Assembly (NCBI GenBank): GCA_023390415.1
Contig: JAEWCW010000164.1
Location: 1-21,471 of the forward strand
Direction: 5' to 3'
Source of the DNA: Pseudomonadota bacterium
GTDB taxonomy: Bacteria; Pseudomonadota; Alphaproteobacteria; Sphingomonadales; Sphingomonadaceae
Length of the DNA stretch: 21,471 nucleotides
Below, piece after piece: positions 1 to 7,639 of this stretch. Below the pieces are notes generated by a model that was not told the DNA's origin, did no database searches, and saw nothing but the letters and a program-made list of their open reading frames with translations. Made by a program: the position numbers and the translations under genes. How positions within the stretch are numbered: position 1 is the stretch's first letter; every line of letters begins with the position of its first letter.

Positions 1-1232
1 GGCTGCGGCTGCGGCGCAGGGCTCGGCGCGCCGGCGGCCGCGGCCACTCGGGCGATGTCCGCGCCCACGAAATCGTAGAGCTGGCGGGCGAAACGGCCGG
101 GCTCCCCGTCGTCCACGTTGATCATGACGACGATGGCAAGCTTCTCCTGCGGCCGGATCATCAGCGTGGTCCGATAGCCCGGGCAATAGCCGCCATGGCC
201 GACGAACGTCTTGTTGGCATGTTGATAGGTCGCGAAGCCGAGGCCCCAGGTCTCGTTGACATTGTCCGGCGTCATCCAGTGGACTCGCTGCATCTCGCGC
301 AGGGTCGATGAGCGGAGGATATTCTCGCCCCCGGCGGCGAGAAGCCGGAACTGCCAGGAGGCGAAGCGGCCGAGATCCTCGACCGTGGAGGCGAAGCCGG
401 CGGCCGGCGCGATCGCGTTCAGCGTGTAGGCGGGGATGGCCTCGCGCGTCCAGCCGGTGCGCCGCGCGCTGTAGCCGATGGCGAGCTCGCTGCCGCGCAG
501 CTCGACCGGGATTTCGGAGGTCGTCCGGCTTAGCCCAAGCGGCGCGATCAGGTGGGTTCGGACGTAACGGTGATAATCCTGGCCGGAGGTCGCCTCGATG
601 ACGTTGCCGAGCAGCGCCATTCCGAGGTTCGAATATTGGAGCATGTCATAGGCGCGGTAGAGGTTGGTCTGCTCGCCGAGCCGGGCGCGGACCGAGGCGA
701 TGTCGGGGAAGCGCTCATCGGCCCAGTAAGGCGTGTCCGATTCGCGCGGCAGGCCGGCGACGTGGCTCATGATCGCGCGCGCGGTCACCGGCCCGTCGGG
801 GCTCTGGACGTCGCGGATATTGTACCAGGGCAGATAGGCCGAGATCGGCCGATCGATGTCGAGCCGGCCCGCGTCGCGCTCGCGCATCGCCGCCATCGAG
901 GTGAACAGCTTGGAGACCGAGCAGATCGAGTAGCGCGTCTGCGGAGTCGCGCGGACCCGGCCTTCGACATTGGCGAAGCCGAAGCCTCGCGACCAGACGA
1001 TCTGCTGATCGTGGACGATCGCCATGGAGGCTCCAGCGATATTCTCGTGCGCCATCTGGGTCTCGATCCAGGCCTCGGCCGTGCGCAGGCGGGCGGCGAT
1101 CCGGGGATCTGCGGCGAAGTTCGGCGGGGGAACGGGCGCGGCGGCCGGAGCCGGCTGGGTGCTTGCCGTCTGGGCGACGGTCTGAACCGGAAGCGAAACC
1201 AGTGCGGCGGCTGCCGCGAGACGCGTGAACAT
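1..1232 (-). CDS. serine hydrolase, class C beta-lactamase/PBP-like (3' end cut by window)
   Basis: Translating the minus strand from the ATG at 1232-1230 gives 410 residues with no stop before the window edge, so the C-terminus is missing. Residues 1-21 look like a signal peptide ending near TVAQ, followed by a Pro/Ala-rich linker to about residue 38. The beta-lactamase/DD-peptidase fold has the SxxK motif S105-V-S-K108 (catalytic serine and general base), Y200-S-N202 as the second motif, and H346-G-G as the third. These are the three motifs of the class C beta-lactamase/serine hydrolase family, so a periplasmic hydrolase or esterase/peptidase role is expected; the substrate cannot be read from sequence. 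The start has a purine-rich ribosome site (AGGGGG) a few bases upstream. The gene lies 56 bases downstream of the PNPOx-like lipoprotein gene on the same strand and may be co-transcribed with it. Proven beta-lactamase activity should not be assumed. Confidence 0.9.
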   Translation of the reverse strand, partial: MFTRLAAAAALVSLPVQTVAQTASTQPAPAAAPVPPPNFAADPRIAARLRTAEAWIETQMAHENIAGASMAIVHDQQIVWSRGFGFANVEGRVRATPQTRYSICSVSKLFTSMAAMRERDAGRLDIDRPISAYLPWYNIRDVQSPDGPVTARAIMSHVAGLPRESDTPYWADERFPDIASVRARLGEQTNLYRAYDMLQYSNLGMALLGNVIEATSGQDYHRYVRTHLIAPLGLSRTTSEIPVELRGSELAIGYSARRTGWTREAIPAYTLNAIAPAAGFASTVEDLGRFASWQFRLLAAGGENILRSSTLREMQRVHWMTPDNVNETWGLGFATYQHANKTFVGHGGYCPGYRTTLMIRPQEKLAIVVMINVDDGEPGRFARQLYDFVGADIARVAAAAGAPSPAPQPQ

Positions 1233-1288
1233 ATTTACCCCCTCATTTCAGGCCGGCCACGATAGGCGAAGCGCCGCGGCTGGCAAAA

Positions 1289-1870
1289 TCAGAGGATCAC
1301 GCCCTGGGGCTGCCACTTGTCGTCGCTCGCGCGGACGCCCTTGCCGATCACCTCCAGCCAGCGCGGCTGGAAGCGCAGGCCAGCGAAGTCCGCCGGATAG
1401 TTCGGCCAGCGCTGGCGGACGATCTCGTCCGACGGGCGCACGGCGGCCGGCACCGCCGCGCCGTCATGAACCGTCACGCGGCCCATGAAGCTCGCATAGA
1501 AGGCGCCTTCGTTGCCGTTCGCGCTGTCGTCGAAGGCGAAATGGAGCGCCGCATTGGGGTTGGAGCGGACCTGCGCGACCTTGCGGCTGGCGCGGCGGGT
1601 GAAGATCCAGAAGGCGCCATCGCCCGGCTCGCCGCGGACTTCGACCGAGCGCGCCCGCGGCATCAGCTCGGAATCAACGGTGATCAGGGTCGCGATCGGG
1701 TCCTCGGCGACGATCGCCCGAGCTGCTGCCCGGATCACGGCTTCCTCGTCGACCCGGTAGAGCTGGCCGGGCGTGGCGATGCTGCCGGTCCGGGCCGCGC
1801 AGCCGCCGAGGAGCGAAGCCAGGCCGAGGGCGGGCACTGCGGCGAGGAGCGAGCGTCGATTGGTGTCCAT
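1289..1870 (-). CDS. pyridoxamine 5'-phosphate oxidase-like flavin-binding protein with Tat/lipoprotein signal
   Basis: 193 residues. The N-terminus carries a twin-arginine pair (R5-R6, in TNRRSLL), a hydrophobic stretch and a lipobox LGGC with the lipidated cysteine at C24. It is therefore likely exported folded by Tat and anchored as a lipoprotein. The rest (about 45-190) resembles the split-barrel 'general stress protein 26' branch of the PNPOx family: an early strand with TLITVDSELMPRARSV, a central FWIFTRRASRKVAQVRSNPNAAL segment typical of the FMN-phosphate-binding region, and a C-terminal RFQPRWLEVI strand. Family members bind FMN, F420 or haem; which one applies here is unknown. Tat export fits a cofactor-loaded protein. 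The start is preceded by AGGAAG. It is transcribed divergently from the adenylate cyclase gene (92 bases between starts). True PdxH activity is unlikely given the export signal. Confidence 0.82.
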   Translation of the reverse strand: MDTNRRSLLAAVPALGLASLLGGCAARTGSIATPGQLYRVDEEAVIRAAARAIVAEDPIATLITVDSELMPRARSVEVRGEPGDGAFWIFTRRASRKVAQVRSNPNAALHFAFDDSANGNEGAFYASFMGRVTVHDGAAVPAAVRPSDEIVRQRWPNYPADFAGLRFQPRWLEVIGKGVRASDDKWQPQGVIL

Positions 1871-1962
1871 GGAGACTTCCTAGCCTAGGCGGGTGCTGCA
1901 AGTCGCGTGGACTTCGCCGCCGCCCTCGCATAGCCTCGCTCCGGGCACCGGAGGACGGCCTG

Positions 1963-3225
1963 ATGGGCGTGCTTCTGCAGCGGTTCGAGGATCCGGCGGT
2001 CGAGCGGGCCTATGTCCGCGCCGAACGCGCCGCGCGGGGGCCAGCGATTCGGGCGCTGATCGTCATCGCGGTCGTCACGTTGCTCTCCTACATCGTCCTC
2101 AATCCGATGCATTTTCCGCGCGCCGGGGTGATCGCCTACACCGCGGCCGCGGCGGCGCTGATCGCCGGGCTTCTCCTGCTCTTCTTCCTGACGCGGACCG
2201 AACTCTATCTCGATCGGCCGTGGATCGACGTTCCGATGTTCGTGCTGCTCGCCGCTGCGATGAAGGGGCTGACGCTGGCGCTGGCCGCGCAGTCGGCGAT
2301 CACCGGCTTCCCGCCCCAGGCGATGGCGCTGGCCCAGATGGGCATATTGATGATCTTCGCCAGCGTGGGTTTCGCGGCGTCGGTGCGGCTGTTCCTCGCC
2401 TGGAGTGTGGCCGTGCTCGCCGTGTTCGCGGGATGGCTGGCGGTGAGCGACTTCTCGCCCATCTCGAAAATCTACACGCTCACCAATTTCTCGACCTTCT
2501 TCGTCTTTGCACTCTACTTCAACTGGGACGTGGACCGCCGCGCGCGGTCGGTTTTCGCCGCCACCCGGGCGCTCGCGGCAGAGCGCGAGAAGACCGAGGA
2601 GATGCTCTACAACGTGCTTCCGCAGGAGGTGGTGGCGCGGCTGAAGAGCGGCGCCGCCGTCGCCGACAGCTTCTCCGATCTCTCCGTCGTCTTCGCCGAT
2701 CTGGTCGGCTTCTCGACCCTCTCCAAGCGGCTCTCGCCCGGCCATCTCGTGCGGCTGCTCAATCGTTTCTTCTCGGCCGCGGACGACTGCGCCGCGCGGC
2801 ACGGGCTGGAGAAGGTGAAGACGATCGGCGACGCCTATCTCGCCGTCGGTGGCGGAATGGCCTCCTCGGAGGCGGACGGCGCCGCGGCGGTCGCCTTCGC
2901 CCGCGACCTCGTCGCCGCCGTCGCGGAGATGGCCGAGGAGACCGGGATCGCGCTCAGCGTCCGGATCGGAATCCATACCGGGCCGGTGGTCGGCGGCGTC
3001 ATCGGATCGACTCGTCTCGCTTATGATTATTGGGGCGACACGATGAACGTCGCGAGCCGGCTCCAGGGCGCTGCGCCGCCGGGCGGGATCGCCGTTTCCG
3101 AGGCGACATATTTCCAGACTCGGGGCATCCTCCCGTTCGAGGCGCGGCGCGAGCTGCTGAAGGGGATCGGCGAGACCGACATCTATGTGGCGCGTCTGGC
3201 GCCGGACATGGGCGAAGGAGAATGA
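1963..3225 (+). CDS. membrane-anchored class III adenylate cyclase
   Basis: 420 residues. The N-terminal half (about 28-185) is mostly hydrophobic, with about six predicted membrane helices (roughly 29-46, 55-76, 88-110, 122-137, 140-161, 173-186). A short charged linker leads into a class III cyclase catalytic domain (about 238-412). The expected residues are present: metal-binding aspartates D246 (FADLVGFS) and D290 (TIGDAY), adenine-selecting K286 and D359 (YWGDTMN), and transition-state N362 and R366. This K/D pair predicts ATP rather than GTP as substrate, so cAMP is the likely product, made at the inner face of the membrane. The 6TM-plus-cyclase layout resembles known integral-membrane bacterial cyclases; the membrane part may sense a signal. 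The start at 1963 has AGGA 6-10 bases upstream. Its stop codon lies two bases before the next gene's preferred ATG, so the two are likely translated from one mRNA. Confidence 0.93.
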   Translation: MGVLLQRFEDPAVERAYVRAERAARGPAIRALIVIAVVTLLSYIVLNPMHFPRAGVIAYTAAAAALIAGLLLLFFLTRTELYLDRPWIDVPMFVLLAAAMKGLTLALAAQSAITGFPPQAMALAQMGILMIFASVGFAASVRLFLAWSVAVLAVFAGWLAVSDFSPISKIYTLTNFSTFFVFALYFNWDVDRRARSVFAATRALAAEREKTEEMLYNVLPQEVVARLKSGAAVADSFSDLSVVFADLVGFSTLSKRLSPGHLVRLLNRFFSAADDCAARHGLEKVKTIGDAYLAVGGGMASSEADGAAAVAFARDLVAAVAEMAEETGIALSVRIGIHTGPVVGGVIGSTRLAYDYWGDTMNVASRLQGAAPPGGIAVSEATYFQTRGILPFEARRELLKGIGETDIYVARLAPDMGEGE

Positions 3226-3227
3226 CG

Positions 3228-3602
3228 ATGGCGAGAGTGAGCGGCCTCGGCGGCATTTTCTACAAGGTCGACGATCCGGATCGGACCCGCGCCTGGTATG
3301 AGGAAAATCTCGGTATCGGCGGCGAATGGGGCGCGATGTTCCCGCACAAGAAGGACACGGCCGACGGGTTCAGCCTGCTTTCGCCCTTCAAGGCGACGAG
3401 CGACTATTTCGATCCCTCGCCGTCGCGCTTCATGATCAACCTGCGGGTCGACGATCTCGACGCCTTCACCGCGGACCTCGAAGCCAGGGGCATCGAGATT
3501 CTCGGCCGGCAGGAGGAGGATTATGGCAAGTTCGCCTGGATCCTCGATTGCGACGGGATCAAGATCGAGCTCTGGGAGCAGAAGGGCCCCGCGCCGGACT
3601 GA
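3228..3602 (+). CDS. VOC (glyoxalase/bleomycin-resistance/dioxygenase fold) protein
   Basis: 124 residues forming a single VOC module: an opening strand GGIFYKVDDPDRTRAWYEEN, a middle strand MINLRVDDLDAFTADLEARG and a closing strand KIELWE whose glutamate usually acts as a metal ligand. The first-strand histidine of glyoxalase I is absent (Lys/Val instead), so a glyoxalase activity call would be unsafe. I chose ATG 3228 because AGGAG at 3216-3220 is 7 bases away; an ATG at 3222 in the same frame overlaps the cyclase stop but is only one base from that site. Co-translation with the cyclase upstream is likely. The stop codon lies 6 bases from the stop of the convergent ABC permease gene. Function unknown beyond the fold. 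Confidence 0.85.
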   Translation: MARVSGLGGIFYKVDDPDRTRAWYEENLGIGGEWGAMFPHKKDTADGFSLLSPFKATSDYFDPSPSRFMINLRVDDLDAFTADLEARGIEILGRQEEDYGKFAWILDCDGIKIELWEQKGPAPD

Positions 3603-3608
3603 GCGCCG

Positions 3609-4835
3609 TCAGGCCCGGCCCCAGGCCTTCATCTCCTGCCAGAAGCCCCGGCGGGCGCCCGACTTCAGCACCGTCCGGCGGAACAGGCTCGCCGAGAGGC
3701 GGATGATCACGACCACCCAGAAAGCCTGCCACGCGAGGGCCAGCAGGTGCGGCCAGAGGATCGGGGATTCCGCGGCCAGAGCCGTCATCGCCAGCGGCGA
3801 GCTGAACGGAACCACGAAGGCCGCGACGGTCCAGGGATCGCCCATGTCTCCGCCCACGGCCATCATGCCGAGCACCAGCACGCCGAGCTGGAGAAAGGTG
3901 ACCGGCATCGAGAGGCTCTGGATCTCGCGGATGTTCGAGGCCTGGCCGCCGATCCCGAGGAACAGGGCGCCGAGGATCATGTAATTGGCCGCGTAATAGA
4001 CGAGCAGCAAGATGAGGAAGAGCGGCCAGCCGACCGCCGGCGACACTTCCGGGACGACCATCCAGGATTGCAGGGTCTGGAACAGGACATAGGCCATGCC
4101 CAGCATCCCGCCCCAGATTGCGAGCCCGACCAGCGACGCGCCGAGCATTGCGAGGAGCTTTCCGAGGAAGATTGCGTCGAGCGGAACCGCGGCGGCGAGG
4201 ATCTCGATCACCTTGTTGGATTTCTCCTCGACGAGGTTCGACAGGAGCAGGGTGGCGAGCATCAGGGTGACCATGAAGATCATCATCTGCCCACCCTGCG
4301 CGAGCCCCCGTCGCATCGACTGGACGTTGCCGGCCGAGCTGTCGGTGACCGCGCGGATCGGAGCCGGTCCGGCCGCGGCCACCGGGCCGCGCCGCGCCTC
4401 GTCGACCATCAGCACCACGGACGGCCCGTATCTCTCGTCGAACGACGCCGGGCCGGTGATGACCGGGCGGTCGAGCGTGCCGCTGAACACGCCGGAGAGG
4501 CGCTGCTCCTGGTCGGCGAGTAGCCGCCGCGCCTGGGCGTCGACATTCTCCGCAGGCGCGATCCGGCGCAGCTGGGGATAGTCGTGCTCGGAGCGGCCGA
4601 CGGCGAGCCTGGTCCGCGCCCGATCGAGCGCATCGGCGGTGGCGGTATCGGTGATGACCGCGATGGTCGGCTGGTTCGCGTCGCGCTCCGCCTTGCCCGC
4701 GGTAATCCCGACGAGCAGGCTGAAGCCGAAGATCGCCAAAGGCGCGAGCAGGAAGATGATGTAGGAGCGCGACCAGACGGTGGCGACGAAATCGCGCCGG
4801 GCGATCACCCAGGCAGCGCTGAAGATATTGGTCAT
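3609..4835 (-). CDS. ABC-2 type transporter permease, NatB-like
   Basis: 408 residues. One membrane helix at about 22-43 is followed by a long soluble, probably extracytoplasmic, segment (about 46-180), then about five or six helices (182-200, 225-250, 270-296, 309-327, 336-354, 361-380). The conserved cytosolic EEKSNKVIEIL motif sits at 203-213, directly after the second helix. This is the NatB/ABC-2 exporter layout (Na+ efflux permease or related exporters). The start ATG overlaps the stop of the ATPase gene in an ATGA (4832-4835), so the two are translationally coupled and form one transporter with two of each subunit. The exported substrate cannot be inferred; 'NatB' reflects family resemblance only. 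A longer open frame upstream of this ATG runs through the ATPase gene and is not coding. Confidence 0.88.
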   Translation of the reverse strand: MTNIFSAAWVIARRDFVATVWSRSYIIFLLAPLAIFGFSLLVGITAGKAERDANQPTIAVITDTATADALDRARTRLAVGRSEHDYPQLRRIAPAENVDAQARRLLADQEQRLSGVFSGTLDRPVITGPASFDERYGPSVVLMVDEARRGPVAAAGPAPIRAVTDSSAGNVQSMRRGLAQGGQMMIFMVTLMLATLLLSNLVEEKSNKVIEILAAAVPLDAIFLGKLLAMLGASLVGLAIWGGMLGMAYVLFQTLQSWMVVPEVSPAVGWPLFLILLLVYYAANYMILGALFLGIGGQASNIREIQSLSMPVTFLQLGVLVLGMMAVGGDMGDPWTVAAFVVPFSSPLAMTALAAESPILWPHLLALAWQAFWVVVIIRLSASLFRRTVLKSGARRGFWQEMKAWGRA

Positions 4836-5782
4836 GCGGCGGCTCCCTGGTCCATCTGGGCGCTCTCCTCGAGCTGGCGCGCAGCCTCGGCCCCGGCGAT
4901 GGCGACGAAGGCGTCGTGGAGCCCCGGCCGCTCGATCGACAGCTCCTCGATCCCGGCATTGCCGTCGAGCAGCGCCCGGAGCAGCGGCTCGATTCCGCCC
5001 TCGGGAAGCTCGAAATGCCAGACTCCGTCGTCGATCGAGGTTTGCGCGGGAAGTGCGCTGCGCCACGGGCCGTCGGCGGCGCGGGTGCGCAGCCGGACCA
5101 GCGGGCGGAGCCGGTCGCGCGCCTCGGCAACCCGCCCCTCGAAGCGGATCCGGCCGCCGGCGATGATCGCGATCCGCTCGCAGAGGCGCTCGGCATGGGC
5201 GATGACGTGGGTCGAGAAGATCACTGTCGTGCCGCCCGCCGCCTCCTCGCGGATCAGATTCTCGAGCCGGCCCTGGTTGAGCGCGTCGAGGCCTGAAAAT
5301 GGCTCGTCGAGGACGATCAGCTTGGGCCGATGGACGATCGTGCCGAACAATTGGACGGTCTGGGCCATGCCCTTGGAGAGGCTCTTGACCGGCTTGGCGA
5401 CATAATCGCCGAGGCCGTTCTCGCTCAGCAATTGCTCGGCGCGCTTGCGGCCGACGTCGAGCGGAAGCCCGCGGAGCGCGCCCATGAAGGCGATCGCGTC
5501 GCGGCAGAGCATGGCCGGGTAGAGGCCGCGCTCTTCGGGGAGGTATCCGACCTGACCGGCGGCCTTCTGCGGGTCGTCATGGCCGAGGAGGGTGCGCGTG
5601 CCGCGATCCGGATCGATGATCCCAAGGAGCATGCGCAGGGTCGTGGTCTTGCCGGCGCCGTTGGGCCCGAGGATTCCGTAGATGCTACCCTGCGGGACGG
5701 CGAGATCGATTCCGCGCACTGCCTCCTTGCCGTCAAAGGCCTTGACCAGCCCGCGCGCTTCGATCGCTAACATATTGTCCAC
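4832..5782 (-). CDS. ABC transporter ATP-binding protein, NatA-like
   Basis: 316 residues. The nucleotide-binding domain covers about 5-215: Walker A GPNGAGKT at 39-46, a Q-loop-region YLPEERGLYP at about 80-89, signature LSKGMAQ at 135-141 (a variant of LSGGQ common in NatA/DUF4162-type ATPases), Walker B LIVLDEP at 155-161 with E160, and switch histidine H192. The C-terminal extension (about 220-316) resembles the accessory domain of NatA-like exporters. I chose GTG 5782 because AAAGGGGA lies about 5 bases upstream; ATG 5773 in the same frame is possible but has no good ribosome site. It energises the permease encoded immediately downstream. Divergent from queG with only 40 bases between starts, so both promoters must overlap or lie inside genes. 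Confidence 0.9.
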   Translation of the reverse strand: MDNMLAIEARGLVKAFDGKEAVRGIDLAVPQGSIYGILGPNGAGKTTTLRMLLGIIDPDRGTRTLLGHDDPQKAAGQVGYLPEERGLYPAMLCRDAIAFMGALRGLPLDVGRKRAEQLLSENGLGDYVAKPVKSLSKGMAQTVQLFGTIVHRPKLIVLDEPFSGLDALNQGRLENLIREEAAGGTTVIFSTHVIAHAERLCERIAIIAGGRIRFEGRVAEARDRLRPLVRLRTRAADGPWRSALPAQTSIDDGVWHFELPEGGIEPLLRALLDGNAGIEELSIERPGLHDAFVAIAGAEAARQLEESAQMDQGAAA

Positions 5783-5822
5783 AAAGGTCCCCTTTCCCCG
5801 CCCTCTGTGCTAGCGGGGCGCC

Positions 5823-6875
5823 GTGATCGAAAGCAAGTCCGACCTGCGCGAGCGATTGAGGCACGAGGCCGAAAAGCTTGGCTTCGTTGCCTTCGGCGTC
5901 GCCCGCGCCGATGCCGCGCCGCGCGCGGGCGCGCGGCTCAGGCAATGGCTGGACGAGGGCTGTCACGGCGACATGATCTGGATGGCCGAGACCGTCGACC
6001 GCCGCGCCTCGCCTGCCGGCCTGTGGCCGGACGTGCGGTCCGTCGTCTCGCTCGGCATGAGCTATGCGCCGGCGCAGGACCCGATGGCGCTCGCCGATCG
6101 GCCGGAGATCGGCCGCATCTCGGTCTACGCGCAGGGCGGCGACTATCACGACACGATCAAGAAGGCGCTGAAGGCGCTGGCGCGCTGGCTGGTGGCGGAG
6201 GCGGGGTGCGACCTCAAGGTGTTCGTCGACACGGCGCCGGTGATGGAGAAGCCGCTGGCCGAGGCCGCGGGGCTGGGCTGGCAGGGCAAGCACACCAACC
6301 TCGTCAGCCGCAGCGACGGCTCCTGGCTGTTCCTCGGCGCGATCTACACGACGCTCGACCTCGAGCCGTCCGCCCCTGAGCCTCACCGCGTCCATTGCGG
6401 GAGCTGCACCGCCTGTCTTGATGCCTGCCCGACCAGCGCCTTTCCGGCGCCGTTCCGGCTCGATGCAAGGCGCTGCATCTCCTATCTGACGATCGAGCAT
6501 AAGGGCGCGATCCCCGAGGAATTTCGGACCGCGATGGGCAACCGCATTTACGGCTGCGACGATTGTCTCGCCGCCTGCCCGTGGAACCGCTTCGCCGCTG
6601 CTGCCCGCGCCCACCAGGCCTTCCTGCCGCGCGCCGAGCTGGCCGCGCCGGAACTGGCCGATCTGCTCGCGCTCGACGATGCGGGGTTCCGGAAGGTCTT
6701 CGCCGGATCGCCGATCAAGCGGATCGGCCGCAATCGGATGGTCCGCAACGCCGCCATCGCTGCCGGAAACAGCGGCAGCGCCGACCTCGTCCCGGTGCTG
6801 GAGCGGTTGGTCGGCGACGAGGACGAGGTGGTCGCCGAGGCGGCGCGCTGGGCGCTCGCTCGCCTCGCCGCCTAG
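5823..6875 (+). CDS. queG: epoxyqueuosine reductase QueG
   Basis: 350 residues. This cytosolic enzyme carries out the last step of queuosine synthesis, reducing epoxyqueuosine in tRNA to queuosine with cobalamin and two [4Fe-4S] clusters. Visible features: the catalytic region FVDTAPVMEKPLAEAAGLGW with D136 as the expected acid, a ferredoxin-like cluster motif C192xxC195xxC198xxxC202P, an additional C218, the second motif C245xxC248xxxC252PWN, and a C-terminal HEAT-like repeat region (about 300-350) ending in paired alanine-rich helices, as in QueG structures. The length matches the family. It starts at GTG 5823 with only a weak GGGG upstream. Its TAG stop shares the palindromic CTAG at 6872-6875 with the stop of the convergent APS-kinase fusion gene. 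No other queuosine gene is nearby. Confidence 0.96.
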   Translation: MIESKSDLRERLRHEAEKLGFVAFGVARADAAPRAGARLRQWLDEGCHGDMIWMAETVDRRASPAGLWPDVRSVVSLGMSYAPAQDPMALADRPEIGRISVYAQGGDYHDTIKKALKALARWLVAEAGCDLKVFVDTAPVMEKPLAEAAGLGWQGKHTNLVSRSDGSWLFLGAIYTTLDLEPSAPEPHRVHCGSCTACLDACPTSAFPAPFRLDARRCISYLTIEHKGAIPEEFRTAMGNRIYGCDDCLAACPWNRFAAAARAHQAFLPRAELAAPELADLLALDDAGFRKVFAGSPIKRIGRNRMVRNAAIAAGNSGSADLVPVLERLVGDEDEVVAEAARWALARLAA

Positions 6876-7639
6876 ATTCCCATCTTCTGGCGGATCTCGG
6901 TCGCCGAGATGCTCGTCGCGCTCTCGTCCAGGTCGATCCGCTCGACCGCATAGCCGACGTCGCGGCCGTAGAAGATCGAGGTGATATTGGGGAGCGGCAC
7001 GATCGTGAAGCGGCCCTCATGGTCGCGCAGCGACTTCTCGATCCGGGCCCGCACATAATCGAAGCCGAACGGGTCCTTCGCGCTCGTCCCCGCCGTGTCG
7101 CGGACCGCGATGCAGACCTGGCCGACCCGCTTGATGCCCTCCAGGATGAGCTGGCGGTGCCCTTCGTGAAAGGGCTGGTAACGGCCGACGAACAGGGCCG
7201 TCGGCTTCTTGGGGTCGAAGGTCGGGACCAGCGCTTCGGCAACCCGCTCGGCCCATTGCTCCGGCGTGCCGTCGGGCTCGACCCGCACGTCCCAATTGCT
7301 CGGCGGCTCGAACAGCCGGTTGGTGTCCTCGAAGCGGCCTTCCTTGATCCGGTCGACCCAGATGGTGAAGGCGTCGCCGAACGCGGCTCGGGTTTCCTCG
7401 AGGGGACAGACGAAATCGGCGACGGCGATCCCGCCCGCCTCGACGACGCGGTCGCAGAGCCAGCCCATCCGCCGCGCCTGCTCGATCCGATCCTCCGGGC
7501 TGAAGCCCAGATCCTTGTTGATGTTGGCGCGCACCTGATCGGCGTCGAAATGCACCGCCCCGAGCCGCGGTGCGAGCACCCGGGCGAGCGTGGTCTTGCC
7601 GGCGCCGGGCAGGCCCATGATCAGGATCTTGCGCCTCAT
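6872..7639 (-). CDS. fused APS-kinase-like / HxGH nucleotidyltransferase (candidate PAPS-supplying enzyme)
   Basis: 255 residues, two domains. Domain 1 (about 1-140) is CysC/APS-kinase-like: Walker A GLPGAGKT at 9-16, DADQVR at 32-37 (matching DGDNVR of APS kinases), the family hallmark NKDLGFSPEDR at 41-51, and DFVCPLEETR at 75-84. The usual RDxKGLY segment is replaced by RFEDTNRLFEPP. Domain 2 (about 147-255) is a compact nucleotidyltransferase: FVGRYQPFHEGH with HxGH at 158-161, FYGRDVG at 223-229 and ISATEIR at 244-250. It most resembles NMNAT/NadM-type domains, but ATP sulfurylase has the same fold and also carries HxGH and GRD motifs. Given two sulfotransferases upstream in the same operon (ATGA overlap at 7636-7639), I infer a role in PAPS supply. 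An NAD-related or other nucleotidyl role remains possible. ATG 7639 is chosen for that overlap and because the protein begins directly at the kinase strand. Confidence 0.85.
   Translation of the reverse strand: MRRKILIMGLPGAGKTTLARVLAPRLGAVHFDADQVRANINKDLGFSPEDRIEQARRMGWLCDRVVEAGGIAVADFVCPLEETRAAFGDAFTIWVDRIKEGRFEDTNRLFEPPSNWDVRVEPDGTPEQWAERVAEALVPTFDPKKPTALFVGRYQPFHEGHRQLILEGIKRVGQVCIAVRDTAGTSAKDPFGFDYVRARIEKSLRDHEGRFTIVPLPNITSIFYGRDVGYAVERIDLDESATSISATEIRQKMGI

Noticed and set aside
1233..1288. Possible terminator or promoter between the PNPOx-like and serine hydrolase genes
   Set aside because: Only 56 bases with a plain ribosome site and no convincing hairpin with a T-tract or sigma-70 boxes.
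1885..2976. 363-codon minus-strand open frame opposite the adenylate cyclase
   Set aside because: Composition is Arg/Glu/His/Gly-rich without motifs and the plus-strand cyclase has all catalytic residues.
3559..5196. 545-codon minus-strand open frame through the ABC transporter genes in another frame
   Set aside because: Arg/Pro/Ala-rich shadow of the ATPase and permease; both of those have full family motifs in their own frames.
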